Assembly: GCA_900491605.1 (NCBI GenBank)
Contig: UESW01004423.1
Span: 112,623 to 176,622 of the forward strand
Reading direction: 5' to 3'
Source: Calamus simplicifolius
Taxonomy: Eukaryota > Streptophyta > Magnoliopsida > Arecales > Arecaceae
Length of the DNA stretch: 64,000 bases
The position numbers were made by a program, and so were the translations under genes. A model generated the notes under the pieces. The model saw only the letters and a list, made by a program, of their open reading frames with translations, searched no databases and was not told the DNA's origin. Below, piece after piece: positions 23,412 through 34,622 of the stretch. How positions within the stretch are numbered: position 1 is the stretch's first letter; each line of letters begins with the position of its first letter.

Positions 23412-24668
23412 TCACCACAGAATTAGAGGCGGCAACATCCTACTGAGTGAGGGTAAAGACCCTCCTGTGGGTTCTCGGTGCTGCTGCTGCTGACTCATCC
23501 CTTGACTGGAAGAGGGCTGTTGATCTTTCCAAAGGGGACAGGTGGCCATCTTATGATCAGTTTTCCTACAGAGGAAGCAGGCACTAGGCAATCTGCAGCA
23601 AGGCCTTCCTAGGTGAAGTTCCCACAGTGAATGCAACGAGTCTCCCTGTTCCATTGTCCTGCTGGGGCCTGAGTGCACCTCTCTTCCTGGCCTGAGCTGA
23701 GGGTTGGCCAGAAATAGGCCCTTTCCTCTTCCTCTGCTGCTCCCAATCCCTCTGAACAACATTCATATCCCTCTCACTCACTAAGGCCTTATTCACCACA
23801 GCACTGTAGGTGAGAAGCTCAAATGCATTGACTGCTTGCCTCAGTCTGGGTCGCAGTCCCTCAGTGAATATGGTGATCTTGGCCATTTCATTGGTCATAA
23901 TATTTGGAGCAAATTGGGCCAACCTGGTGAATTCAGCTTCATACTGGGCCACAGAAAGATTCCTTTGCTTCAATTTGATAAACTCTGATTCCATCTGTCT
24001 CTGCACACTCCTAGGGAAGTATTTGTTGAAAAAAGCCTTCGAAACTCTCCCCAAGAGATAACCTGTCCACCCCGTCGCTGCTCCTCAACTAACCACCAGT
24101 CATAAGCCTCTCCCTGGAGAAGATAGGTGGCAAATCTGATCCGCTCCATCTCCTAACTACCATGGGCCGTAAAAGCCTTCTCCATGTCTCGCATCCACCG
24201 CTCAACATCAAAAGGATTGGTGGATCCAGAGAAAGGGGCAGGGGCAAACTTTTTGAAATCTACAAAGCTGCAGCCAACCCCTACCCAGGGTTGAGGTGGA
24301 GTAGGCTGGGTCAATGGTACAGGGTGAGTAGGTAAGGTTGGCTAAGTTTGTGGAGCAAGAGGGGTAGGCTGGGGTTGCAGAATGGTAGGGGCAGGCTGAG
24401 TCTGCGGGGTAGTGGGAGCAGGCTAAGTCTGCTGAGCAGTGGGAGCAGACTGAGTGGACAAGGCCTGCAAAATCTGATGCTACATGTCCCGCATCGACTG
24501 CGCCATACCCGAGAGAACCTAAAGCATCTCGGTCTGGAGTCACTGCTGATCAGCCCCAACTTGAGTGACAGGGCCAGCACCACCGGTAGCTTCTTGACCT
24601 CCCTGCTGACCAGCATTACCAACCTGGGAGCCTTCATCATTTTGTTGGCTCCTAGTGCGATGAGCCAT
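23412..24668 (-). pseudogene. Tekay gag with zinc knuckle (broken)
   Basis: The ATG at 24668 opens MAHRTRSQQNDEG. The capsid-like part (24054-23584) includes FFNKYFPRSVQRQMESEF, LSVAQYEAEFTRLAQFAP and ITIFTEGLRPRLRQAV, typical of chromovirus gag. The zinc knuckle CFLCRKTDHKMATC is near 23585-23540 in a shifted frame. The 24543-24208 part is rich in repeated P/L/S/Y residues and is also out of frame. Gag lies directly upstream of the protease region. Confidence 0.83.
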
Positions 24669-24827
24669 TCCTATCTCCTGATAAATTAGTTGGTCATTAA
24701 TATCATAATAAATTTTGCATTTCAGGCTTTCAAAGCGTAATACGTAAAATTCCTATAAGTTATAATTGTCCCAATGTTATCTTAGTATTTTGCCTAAAGT
24801 GTCATCATGTAAGTGTCTCTAAGGTCA

Positions 24828-24846
24828 TAACCAGGCTCTGATACCA
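24828..24846 (-). other. Primer binding site of the Tekay element
   Basis: TGGTATCAGAGCCTGGTTA on the minus strand, seven bases inside the LTR end (GGGCATAACA), matches the initiator tRNA-Met complement. Confidence 0.88.
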
Positions 24847-24853
24847 CTACAGC

Positions 24854-27087
24854 TGTTATGCCCTAGACCCAAAAAATTTTGAGCTAGGGTGACAATCCGC
24901 CGCATGCCAAGCATATAAGGCATCCCGAATATGACACATAAATCAATATAAAGCAATCATATTATATATATCCAATCCAAACCATAATTTAAAACAAACC
25001 ATAACTATAGGGTTTGGGCTACAAGCCCTACACACAAATATCACTGGGGTTACATCAACTAATGGATCTAATTTATTTAATAGAAGCTCCATCTACCCCA
25101 TATATCCTTCTTCAGTCCTGAGGCTCTGAAAAATATTGTGAGATTTACATGAGCTCACACTATAAGCCTATTATAATATAAAAATAGTCATATATCATTA
25201 TAGCATTTCAAGATATTTTCAAATCATATTTTCATGAAAAGCTTCCAATTCAACTACATTTATCATGCTTTCAGAACATGCATATCATCAGCTCAAAATA
25301 ATTTGAAGCTTAATTACATAATAAATGTCAAATAATGCAATGTAAACAAACCCACTGTATTTATATAATCACTGATCTCCTATGTGTCACACGGCCCTAC
25401 AACACCCAACTGGTGTATCACTCTTAAATATCCCCTAAGAAGAAGGGTCCTAGTACCAGCGTTATGCCATATCATAATCAAACAGAACACATCCTACATA
25501 TGTGTGTCCTTCGCATATCTTTTCCTGTGGAGATGGGTCCCGTATCACAATCAATCACAACACATCCTACACATGTGTGTCCTCTACATATCTTCCCTGT
25601 GGAGGTGGGTCACGTATCACTTGGCATTTCACATCAATCCACATCATATGAGAATCGTGGCAACACATATAAGTATATTTCAATGTCATCATTATAGTTG
25701 CATGTCACACATCATGCATCAACATAAGCATAAGCTCCTCATATCACATATACAGTGGTTTGTACATTCATAGCATAAAATACATCTATAGTACCAGTTT
25801 ATTTTGCAAAGTCAAAATAATCATATCATTCAATTTTGCATATTTACAAGCCACTACTTTGCAAAATATAGCAGTTGTATATAACCATAACAAATACTCA
25901 AATGCATACACATGGTACTATTTACTAATTTCAAAATAGCCAAGTCAAATATCAAATTCCATTTTTTCTCATTTCATAATATCATAAATTAATATAACTA
26001 TAATTCCAAACTTTACATATTAAATATTATAAAATTCATGATAATTATCTTACTTACCTCAGTACGCAAATCCAAATGGTAAACCAGCTATTTGAGCATC
26101 TGGGTACCTACAGCATCATTTTACATGATTAAGTTCTAAAATCTGAATAATAAAGTGACCCTTAAAATTCTACCCAGATTAATCCATGGGCCCAACTTTG
26201 GGCTTGAATATATCCCATTATATACGCCCAAATGAAAACTAAAAATACCCCAAGAAACTAGATTTAACACAAATCAGACCATATTTTTATTTTGCCATTC
26301 ACGGCCCGATACAGGGCCCAAAACGCTACTCAAACAGGGCTCTTGAACCGGCCCAACAGGGCCCAAATCTCGGATAGCCCAGCCAGCCCAAACTCTTTGC
26401 ATCCCCCCTGCTCCCTGTTTCAACTGAAATTCGTGCCGGCGGCCAGGGCTGCCGCCGGCCAAATTCAGGGCGGTCGGCCGCCGGTGGCCGGACCAGAGCC
26501 AATCGCCGCCACGGTCGGCCCCCCCTCTCTCTCTTCCCTCTCTCTCTCTCTTTCTCTCTTTGATTCATTGCGGCATGGCACTGTGCCGGTGGCACGGCCG
26601 GCCGGACCCTCACCGGAATGTTGTCCAATGCCGGTGAGGGCCATCGGCCGCCGCCCAGGCTCGGCGAGGCGGCAAGCACGCTGCCGCCTGAAACGACAGT
26701 GGGAGCCGGTTAAAAGGAGAAGAGCCAATTGGCTCTCTCTCTCCTCCGGTACCCCACCAGACACTGCCTCCGGTGTCGGTGGGGCCATCGGCCAAGGCTC
26801 AGACCCGGCGAGGCGATGGGAACGCCGCCAGGCCCGAACCAAAGTTGGCACAGGGACTGTTCACAGCCACTCATCCGATCAGCAAATCCTTCCTTCCCAC
26901 TATAACGAAGCTTGGATGGAAGATTACTTGGAGAAGGTACATGCCAGGATGAAGGAGGGAGTCACCCTCCATCTTCTTTTAATCTCCCAAGTGATGCCTT
27001 GGATCAAGGAATTCGGGGATCAAAGCGCAATGCCGAGAGCAAAGCGTCAGCAGGAAAAACTCCCGCTACCTCATCTTGGTTCACACA
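24854..27087 (-). repeat. 5' LTR of the Tekay element (outer edge approximate)
   Basis: The inner edge is clear: the minus strand ends in GGGCATAACA at 24854. The LTR holds an AT-rich half (24854-26250) and a GC-rich half with GCCGGCGGCCAGGGCTGCC palindromic patches and a CT microsatellite (about 26524-26570). The outer edge may be the TGTG at about 27087 or at 26865; with no second LTR it cannot be fixed. Open frames at 26292-27104 come from GC bias. Confidence 0.6.
25488..25640. repeat. 73-bp tandem duplication in Tekay LTR
   Basis: CACATCCTACA begins at 25488 and again at 25561. Both copies continue with GTGTGTCCT and CTGTGGAG.TGGGTC.CGTATCAC. Confidence 0.8.
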
Positions 27088-27096
27088 AGCTGGGTG

Positions 27097-27246
27097 CTAC
27101 ATGATCTCTGCCTCTTCTATTGGAGTGAAGTCATTCTTAATGTTAAAGGTCCTACGGATCTCTTCAACACTCTTCCCCTTGATCATGTCAGCCACCTTTT
27201 GGCATGTAAGGTTCAGGAGACTCTCAATGATGAGGAAATTGGCAGC
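27097..27246 (-). pseudogene. SKP1-like gene copy 1: exon 2 relic
   Basis: After an intact 3' splice site (TTTTAG) the exon reads AANFLIIESLLNLTCQKVAD, then MIKGKSVEEIRRTFNIKNDF, and stops at TAG (27099-27097) after EEAEIM. This is the Skp1 dimerisation domain (PF01466), which packs with F-box proteins. The usual C-terminal WAFE is missing because the sequence diverges at the stop, where retroelement DNA begins. The same TAG occurs in copy 3 (46477), so the stop predates their duplication. The intron 27247-27590 matches copy 3's intron. No exon 1 for this copy is in the window. Confidence 0.82.
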
Positions 27247-27590
27247 CTAAAATCAACAATAGAGAGATTATCTTGGGTTTTTCACACGTGGTTTAACAAA
27301 GTAGGAAAAGGTTAAAAAGATAAAATTATTTCAAGTTCAGAATCTCCTCTCCTTCCCTTTGGAAGAGAGATATGTTCTTTAACAATAGCAATAAAATTTG
27401 TGGTGTTGAAACAAATAATAAGGTAGTGACTAAAACAAAATTCAGAATATTTTTTTAGAAGATGATATAGTCAATGAAGAGACATAAGAACATCACACCG
27501 AATAACAAAGGAAAAAGAAACAGAGTCCAAAATATATTTATTAAATCATGTTTATCATTGAGAGATTATCTTATGATTAAATATTAAAAA
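27247..27590 (-). other. Intron remnant of SKP1-like copy 1
   Basis: It is closely similar to 46630-46937 (for example GGTTTTTCACACGTGG and ATATTTATTAAATCATG in both). It ends where CACTA-like DNA begins. Confidence 0.75.
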
Positions 27591-27599
27591 TTATTATTA

Positions 27600-27964
27600 G
27601 CCAACTTTTTCCTACGATTTTAAAAAAAATCGTAAGGAAAGATGTGGATAAAAAATATTTTTTTATTTTTTTTCTATAATTTTTTATTTTGTAGGCAAAA
27701 GTTTTTAAAATTTAAATTTAGATTTCAAATTCTGGCCACTCTTTTCTTACGAAATATGAACTTTTTTCTACAGAAAAAAAATCATAGGGAAAAGGTCTAC
27801 TCTTTGCCTATGATTTTGAATGACAAAGGCTTTTCCGATGCACTTTTGCCTATGATTTTCTCAGCTTTTGCCTGTGACAAAAATAGTAGGGAAAGGCTTT
27901 CCCTACTATTTTTCTATCTTTTTCTATGAAAAAAATCGTATGCAAAAGTCATTTTTCTTGTAGT
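27600..27964 (-). mobile_element. CACTA-type DNA transposon end (truncated)
   Basis: The right end TTTTTCTTGTAGT is the reverse complement of ACTACAAGAAAAA, the hallmark of CACTA ends with the last G changed. The interior has multiple copies of CCTACGATTTT / CCTATGATTTT in both orientations, like CACTA subterminal repeats. The opposite terminus is not found, so this is a fragment or a damaged non-autonomous copy inside the SKP1 intron relic. Confidence 0.6.
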
Positions 27965-28073
27965 TGATCTTGATATGTTTCCAAACAAAAATAAGAGAAT
28001 ATTGATATTTCTAATCTTCTTTGAATTATCTTTACGAAAAAGCGAGGTATCACCAACATTCATTGTAAGGAAA

Positions 28074-28560
28074 CTAGGTTTTCCTCATCCAGAGTATTTC
28101 TAACCCCATTGAGCAAACAATTTCTTTGTAACAATGAAAACATTCTGAATAATAAATAACACAAATAGAAGAATAGCTAAGGACCTCCTTACTTGAGACC
28201 CCTTTTACAAGAAATCTATTATCACCATTCAAAAAATCTATATCACCATTCAAAAGATCTCCATAGCTTCTAGATGAAATCCAGCTAATCCATTCTTTAG
28301 AAAAGAATCTATTTCGCATGAGATCGATCAAGAACTCCTACTTAACCACATCACTTGCTTTTTTAAACTCCAATTTTAATAGAATCTCATATTCAGAACT
28401 TTCATCATGAATAGAAGATAAAACATCCTAAGCAAGGGAAAGCAGTCCAAAAGGCACCTTCCTTTGATAAACCAAGCTGACTTTCAAAAATTTAGCTCAG
28501 TGAAGACAGCCTTCAATCTATATTAGCCAACACCTAATGTTTTACAAATTCTATTTGACA
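28074..28560 (-). pseudogene. LINE-1 reverse transcriptase fragment
   Basis: In several frames on the minus strand I read LLKLEFKKASDVVK, EFLIDLMRNRFFSKEWISWI and LLNGD. These match the L1 pattern (LKLDFEKAFD, FL..VL...GF...WI.WI, VLING). An upstream piece resembles the FIKGR-type motif. Stops and frame breaks are frequent. The catalytic YADD box is not present. It is an old truncated copy. Confidence 0.6.
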
Positions 28561-28586
28561 TTCTTATTGATCAAAATTTTATAATA

Positions 28587-28591
28587 GAACG
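28587..28591. repeat. Probable target duplication of solo LTR, left
   Basis: GAACG left of the LTR pairs with TAACG right of it (29539-29543), with four of five bases matching. Confidence 0.55.
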
Positions 28592-29538
28592 TGATGCGGG
28601 GCAAAATCATCACCGCAATAGATGGGCAGATGTGGAAGTTGATAAGGCTCACTTCTGGGCTCTGACCCACTAACTGCCATAATCAGATGTCTCTTCTTGG
28701 TTACAAAAAAAGATAAGCAGCGCCATCCGTAATCTCCAAACCTCGGCAGAGCCAAACTATCTCCGTACCTCGGCAGAGCCAAGCTATCTTCGTACCTCAG
28801 CAGAACCAAGCTATCTCCATACCTCGGCAGGACCGAGCTATCTTCGAACCTCGACAGGGATGAGCTATCTTCGAACCTCGGCAAGGATGAGCCATCTTTG
28901 AATCTCGGCAGGGCCTAGCCATCTCCATACCTTAGTAGGATCGATCCTCGTCCTTTCAACATAAGCATCATTATTGCTTCAAACTGCATCAGATATCTCG
29001 AAAGATGAACCACCTATATCGCAAGAATTTCGTAGTAGGCCTCATAAAATAGAAACGAAAGTCAAATACGGCACGCCCTCCACAATCAACTGGATTTCAA
29101 ATTACCGATAAGCCATTCATTAGCCTTCTTAACCGTCAATTCTCGTAACCGATGGGATTTTAATCATATCGGTTTCTAACTTCCTAAAACGCGCTCGAAA
29201 AATCATATCAGGTTCTAACTTCTTAAAATGTGCTCGAAAAAATCAAGTAATGATTTACCATCCCGATAGCACATAAATACTACATCCTAAGACTCCTTAG
29301 GTACATTCTGAAAGGCAATTCTAAGCCCCTTAGAAATGAAGCTGAGGCTATTGATCTCCAAAAACTCTCTCTAAATATTCACTGACTTGAACGTTGTGAC
29401 TTGAACGTTGTGTTTCAAAGGGATCACCCCTTTTGCTTTCTACGTGAGGACTATTTTACAAGTCCATCCGGTAGAAAAGTGCAATCCAAATCCCAACGTG
29501 CACCTTTCCAAATCGGAAAACAAAATTCAGCAGCAACA
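28592..29538 (+). repeat. Solo LTR of a Tat-type Gypsy element
   Basis: It starts TGATGCGGGGCAAAATCATC and ends TTCAGCAGCAACA. Both ends resemble the LTRs of elements B and C (TGTTGAGGGGTAAAATCG...CAGCAGCAACA). It carries an array of CCTCGGCAGAGCCAAGCTATC units, as related LTRs do. No internal element sequence adjoins it, so it looks like the product of LTR-LTR recombination. It holds no gene. Confidence 0.75.
28738..28930. repeat. ~27-bp tandem array in solo LTR
   Basis: About seven units of ACCTCGGCAGAGCCAAGCTA-TCTCCGT type, related in wording to the GAGCTATC arrays in element B LTRs. Confidence 0.8.
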
Positions 29539-29802
29539 TAACGTTAGCAAATGGTGGGATAACAACTGCCACGTTACTTGAAATATGCTTGCAACAAATA
29601 CGCTATTCTCAAATGCATTTATTTCTCTAATAATTGTCTAAAGAAACGAAGAACGTAAATCTGACGAAATTGCATCCCAAACACTAAATCCTGCAGTGGA
29701 GGAAACAAGAAGGATTATAAAATCAATATCTCACAGCGAAAATTCATCAATGCTTTAAAGTAGCTATAGTTTCAACATTTTATCTCGTATTTGCTGCCTT
29801 TG

Positions 29803-30040
29803 TTTTTTTTTGACTAGGAATCAGGAAGAGAACTCCCCTGAATTTGTTGGCAATAGTATTTACAGTAAAGAATGTACAAGAGCTCAGGATCAGGAAGGAA
29901 GCAAGAGAGATTAAAAGGACGTGACCCTCAACGACCCTACCACTAAGCAGACAAGACCAAGATTCAAACGAATGCAGAATTTTGCAGGCAACTGCTTGCA
30001 CAAAAGAGGAGAATTTCATTCCCTCTAAATACGACTGATC
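29803..30040 (-). mobile_element. Possible 5'-truncated LINE 3' end
   Basis: On the minus strand a frame ends in LISLASFLILSSCTFFTVNT, followed by an AAATTCAGGGG stretch and an A-rich tail. This looks like a plant L1 3' end with poly(A). No flanking duplication was found. It lies just downstream of SKP1-like copy 2. Confidence 0.4.
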
Positions 30041-30244
30041 CCAGTACTGAAGGTCAGATGGATTTGCTTGGAAGTGAAGGCCTTGAGAGAAGGGGCATAA
30101 TGGGAGTACCTACTTTAATTAGGCAAACCCACTCAAAAAAAAAAAAAAAGAGAACTGAAGAATTATTTGGCTTCCCAGTCCCTACCAATCAACCACACAC
30201 TACCCAACATAATATCACAAGTCAAACGTACGTCAAGACTTCCT

Positions 30245-31084
30245 TCACTGGAAGGCCAATGGGAACTGCTTCCTCATCTCTGCTTCTTTTTCTGGAGTGA
30301 AGTCATTCTTAATGTTGAAAGTCCTACGGATCTCCTCAACACTCTTCCCAATGATCATTGCAGCCACTTTATCGCATGCAAGGTTCAATAGACTATAGAT
30401 TACAAGGAAGTTGGCAGCCTGAAATCAACATCGGAGAGATTATATATCTTGGGTTTTTCACATGCAGTTTAACAAGGTATCGCAAAAGACGTAACATGGA
30501 TGATAGATTAGGACAAGATACACAATAAAATTGTTTCAAAAGCCATAGTTTAATTTTCTTTTAGATGACTATGGTCACACTTTGCAATTTACTTTTTACA
30601 TAACACTGCTGCCTCCAACTTAAAGAGACATAAGAACATGAAATGGAGGCCAACATGTGTTCATTATTAAATCATGTTGGTCTCAGACAAAATTTTATAA
30701 TAACTTAGCATATAGAAGATCTAAAATATATAAAGAATGCGCAAATGTTCATGTTTATAATAAAATATTGATGCATCTTGCCCATCTCTTTCTGAAAGAA
30801 GAAGAAGAACAAGAACTCGAAACAGCCCCCTTCATTCGGATTATAGAGAACAAACCCAGATCAATGAGGGGGGCGCGTCTCACACATATATAGCATGTTA
30901 TAACGAATGGAGAATATAATATTAAGATATCTAATGATGGCAAAAAGGGGAAAAATCAGCAATCTAGTTGTTTCTCTGCTATTTATTCATGGTGGATTCT
31001 TTTTACTTTGCTCCAACTTTATAATGTGATCTTGGCATCAAAAGTTATCCATAGGCCATGGATTCAATTCTTATCCCCTAAGTA

Positions 31085-31127
<43 letters not shown>

Positions 31128-31628
31128 CTAAAGTAGATATAATCCGGTACTCGACAATTCTTGAATTAAATTTATTTCGGATTCAAGCACTCGTTTCCCT
31201 AAAACTAAATATAATGATTCAGGATGACAAGATAATATTACTGTAAGACTAGAAGTGATCGAACAGAGAAGGGAGGGGATTGAGGATCTCACCAGAACGA
31301 GGTTAAAGAGGACGTCCGGGTCTACGTCGATATACGCAGCGTCCCAGGCCTTCATCTGCTTCTCAAGTTCAGCAGCATTTTCGTTGTCGCCAAGTGCCAT
31401 GGCGGCTGCGTGCTTCTTGCAGTACTCGATGACCTTGGCGAGGGTCTTTCCATCGACGTTGGGGACAGGGATTTCCATCCCCGGGCAGCTATCGATAACG
31501 TTGCCGAGCAAACACGACTGCCTCACCGTTGCCTCGTCTACTTCGAACTTTTCGAGATTCTCGCCATCGCCATCCTCGACCAGTAGTAGAAAGATCTTCT
31601 TCCCTTCTTCAGCGGACGACGCCATCAT
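30245..31628 (-). CDS. SKP1-like protein (SCF ubiquitin ligase adaptor), two exons, apparently intact
   Basis: Exon 1 is 31628-31293 and exon 2 is 30418-30245, giving 169 residues. The intron (31292-30419, 874 bp) has GTGAGA and TTTCAG ends and sits in phase 0 inside LVL|AANFL, the conserved intron site of plant SKP1 genes. Residues 8-75 form the Skp1 POZ-like fold (PF03931; TLAKVIEYCKKH). Residues about 95-165 form the Skp1 domain (PF01466; KAWDAAYIDVD, EEIRRTFNIKNDFTP). SKP1 links cullin-1 to F-box proteins in nucleus and cytosol. Oddities: DLTC is NLAC, and the usual C-terminal WAFE is LAFQ, in the part that contacts F-box proteins. The start could be 31628 or 31625 (Met-Met). A TATA box lies 65 bp upstream. 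Copies 1 and 3 nearby are broken. Confidence 0.88.
31086..31127. repeat. (TA)n microsatellite in the SKP1-like intron
   Basis: A pure run of about 21 TA units, inside the intron of SKP1-like copy 2. Confidence 0.95.
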
Positions 31629-31692
31629 CGTCTTCTCTAACGCTTACGTTCTCTCTCTCTAGATCTTTCTGGAACGGAGATAAGATAGGTGG

Positions 31693-31703
31693 CCTTTTAT
31701 AGG
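31693..31703 (-). promoter_or_regulatory. TATA box of SKP1-like copy 2
   Basis: CCTATAAAAGG on the minus strand, 65 bp upstream of the first ATG, in an otherwise GC-mixed 5' region. Just upstream, CAGGTGCAAGGGAGGCGGTT occurs twice (about 31718-31760). Confidence 0.75.
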
Positions 31704-31764
31704 AGAGGGCGATCGCTCAGGTGCAAGGGAGGCGGTTCGAGCTCAGGTGCAAGGGAGGCGGTTA

Positions 31765-33335
31765 TCGAACCGCCATCAAAGCTGCCTTGAGTCGAATAAG
31801 CGACTTATCTTCAATTTGGGCGGGAATCAAGATGGCTTCCGGCTCCAAAATTCTAAGGTTGCTGTTAATAACGAATATTAATCTATTTAAATTATTAATT
31901 ATTTAAATTAAATTATTTATTAATAATTTAAATTAAATTTATAATATAATTATGTTTGATATATATTTTTAATAATAATTTATTATGTAATGGTAATTTG
32001 AATTACTTTTTAAAGATAATACAGATTAACTTATGAGAAGGTAGTTAGTCGCGTTATCCAAAATGTCCAAATATTGTAATCCAGTAATCTTTTTTAAAGA
32101 AATCATCCTTATCTCTTTTCTCTTCTGTAAAAACAAAATCATTCACTGTTTTTTCATAAAAATAGAATCATAAGCGAGTTTTTTAAAACCAAATATATAT
32201 ATATATATATATAAAGATAAATATATAATAATTTATAAATTTTTAATAGATTTGATTTAAGAATATTTTAGGAATTTGATATTATAATATTACTAGTAAT
32301 CTATCTAAGCAATCCATATTATCAACGAATGGCTTAGAGTATTCCTCCTTCGCTTCTTAACTTCCTAGAATTGAAACTGAATTTATTAACCAGAGTTACA
32401 TATAGTGGAAATGATTTTTTTTTTTGGCAATCTAACAAATATATATTGAATCTATATCTTAATCCAACTCAATCATAATATATATACCTACAAAAAAAAT
32501 ATTTATTTTTTATGGCTTCTGAATGCTCAAAAGCTCATCAGTAAGAGGCTACTTAATTTTGCCATAGGATGAGCATGTAAGATTATCTCGTTTAGTTATG
32601 AGATTAGAATAATTGCTCAAGAAACTGATCCTAATTTCACTTATAAGATGAAAATGCTAGTTCATTACGGTGATAGTAATCTTTACCAATAAGTTAACTT
32701 AATGTAGTAATTACTTACTAAGCTCTTAGCTCACACTATATCTTACTCCTTAAAGATAATTAGGCTATACTACAATAAGTTAACTTATATCTTACTTTTT
32801 AAAGATAATTAGGCTGCTCGAACATTAGATGAATAAATGTTATAACCAAATAGCAATAGTTTAATAAAAATAATTGGTTTTCTAACGAAAAAAGATAATG
32901 TGATTTATTTTAAAAATTGATAAAAATAGATGTTGCATTTTGTAGGACCACATCTTAAAGGATAGGATTGAGTTTGGGGTGTAACACCTCCCCCTTAGTC
33001 CCCTCCCTCTCTTGCATTCCCTTCGCCAGGTTTCTAATTTCTAGGCAACTAAGGCCGTAGCCTTTTATTTTAAGGCAAAGGTATACTAAGGCTAACCTAG
33101 ATTTAGAATTATGGTTAAGATACCAAGTTAGAATACTCATGAGTTGACAAAGTAATAAAGAAATGGAGTCACTTGCAAACATGTTGCAAGTTATTGATTG
33201 CAAATGATTGGATTTATGAGGTACTTTTGGGTTGGAGTCAATTTATCTCATTCGGCTTTTACTTATACTAAAGATAAGAAATTCATTGCATATTACTTCT
33301 TGATATGAATTTTGAAGTATGCATTTGTATCATAC
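31765..33335. other. AT-rich intergenic DNA upstream of SKP1-like copy 2
   Basis: Strongly AT-rich, with short TA runs (32193-32212) and no convincing reading frame. The stretch 32975-33050 has a GTGTAACACCTCCCCC start that resembles old Gypsy LTR ends, but no element can be outlined. Element C begins at 33336. Confidence 0.5.
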
Positions 33336-33640
33336 TGTTGCTGCTGAAATTCGTCCTCCAAATCGGACACGAACGGGGCTTTGAGACGGGCTTCCTCCTG
33401 AGCGGACCTGCAAGATAGTCCTCATGCGAAGGCGTTGGGGGTGGCCCTCTGCGGAAGACCTTTCGACGCTTAAGTCAGTGGAGATCAACAGTCGACAGAA
33501 ATGAGGAGAATGCTCTCTCCGAAGAGTTTCCTCCAAGGGCTCTGAGCGGAGCGGCAATGGCGGAAGCAGAGGCAGAGAGAGAGAGGAGAGAGAGAGTGAG
33601 CCAGTGGAGACTACCTACCTCAGGGGTCTCGAGCTGTGGT

Positions 33641-33648
33641 ATTTATAG
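33641..33648 (-). promoter_or_regulatory. TATA box of element C 3' LTR
   Basis: CTATAAAT on the minus strand. The matching site in the 5' LTR is at 44771-44780, and in element B at 47701 and about 63242. Confidence 0.65.
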
Positions 33649-33949
33649 AGGATCACCTGGTTGTTAGGGGGCGTCATGGGTCCGAAGGCTGTTGAGATTC
33701 GAATCCAGTCTGTTATAAGATCGATAGGATTCGTATCCGGTTAGTTTGAGGATCAAGGGCTGGGAGAGCTTGTTAATGTCTTGGGATTTGGTGGGAGCAT
33801 AGACCCCAGGGCCCTAGGCCACTTTCAGATATGATTCATATTTTGAATCTTAAGGACTTAAGCTTTCCCTCGCCGAATTCCGCAGAGGGGGTTGATATCG
33901 TTCAGACTGGACTGAGCTATAGGGACAGCTTGGCGAGTGAGGCCAAGAA

Positions 33950-34435
33950 GCGAGATAGCTCGGCTAGGGCCGAGAAACAAGATAGGTTGGCTGGAGGAGC
34001 CGGAAGGCGATAGTCGATAGCTCGGCTGGGGCCAAGAAATAAGATAAGTCGGCTAGAGGAGCCAAAAGGCGACAGTCGATAGCTCGGCTGGGGCCGAGAA
34101 ATAAGATAGGTCGGCTGGAGGAGCCAGAAGGTGATAGTCGATAGCTCGGCTGGGGCCAAGAAACAAGATAGGTCAGCTGGAGGAGCCGGAAGGCGATAGT
34201 CGATAGCTTGGATGGGGCTGAGAAACAAGATAGTTCGGCTGGAGGAGCCAGAAGGCGATAGTCGATAGCTCGGCTGAGGCTGAGAAACAAGATAGGTCGG
34301 CTGGAGGAGCCAGAAGGCGATAGTCGATAGCTCGGCTGGGGCCGAGAAACAAGATAGGTCAGCTGGAGGAGCCGAAAGGCGATAGTCGATAGCTAGGCTG
34401 GGGCCAAGAAATAAGATAGGTTGGCTGGAGGAGCC
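33950..34435. repeat. 62-bp tandem array in element C 3' LTR
   Basis: About eight units of GGTCGGCTGGAGGAGCCGGA then AGGCGATAGTCGATAGCTCG then GCTGGGGCCGAGAAACAAGA. Each unit contains two GGCTGG...GCC half-units, so it may have grown from a ~30-bp motif. Confidence 0.9.
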
Positions 34436-34603
34436 AAAAGATGAGGTCCGCACCTCAAGAATCCTTTGCTCGGTGAGGGGCTAGGGCACTCCGATCTATC
34501 GAGGCTGACTTGTCCTTGGCGAATGTCGCACAGCGAGCAGAAATCGGGGCTAACCTTAGCTGCGTACATGATTATTGATGTGTAACGATTTTACCCCTCA
34601 ACA

Positions 34604-34622
34604 CATGCCCCCCACTCCCTAG
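34604..34622 (-). other. Polypurine tract of element C
   Basis: CTAGGGAGTGGGGGGCATG on the minus strand directly before the 3' LTR. Element B has GGAGTGGGGGGCATG at the same place. Confidence 0.82.

Larger units (their letters stand above)
20512..27087 (-). mobile_element. Truncated Ty3/Gypsy chromovirus (Tekay/Del type)
   Basis: Reading right to left it has a 5' LTR (from 24854), a tRNA-Met primer site, gag, protease, reverse transcriptase, RNase H and integrase. The 3' end is cut at 20512 within the integrase C-terminal part, so the chromodomain and 3' LTR are missing. The gag and pol sequence style is that of Tekay/Del. Many frameshifts and one lost catalytic residue mark it as old. The right LTR edge is uncertain, between about 26865 and 27090, and lies beside exon 2 of a broken SKP1-like gene. 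Confidence 0.82.
33336..34603 (-). repeat. 3' LTR of element C
   Basis: Minus strand TGTTGAGGGGTAAAATCG...GAATTTCAGCAGCAACA. It contains a TATA box (33641-33648) and a 62-bp array. It is the same family as the element B LTRs but with a different array unit. Confidence 0.88.

Noticed and set aside
26292..27104. 270-aa open frame on the plus strand
   Set aside because: It lies in the GC-rich half of the Tekay LTR, with low-complexity composition, overlapping open frames on the other strand and no domain.
32955..33203. 82-aa minus-strand open frame in the intergenic region
   Set aside because: No domain or conserved neighbour; the DNA resembles an old LTR edge.
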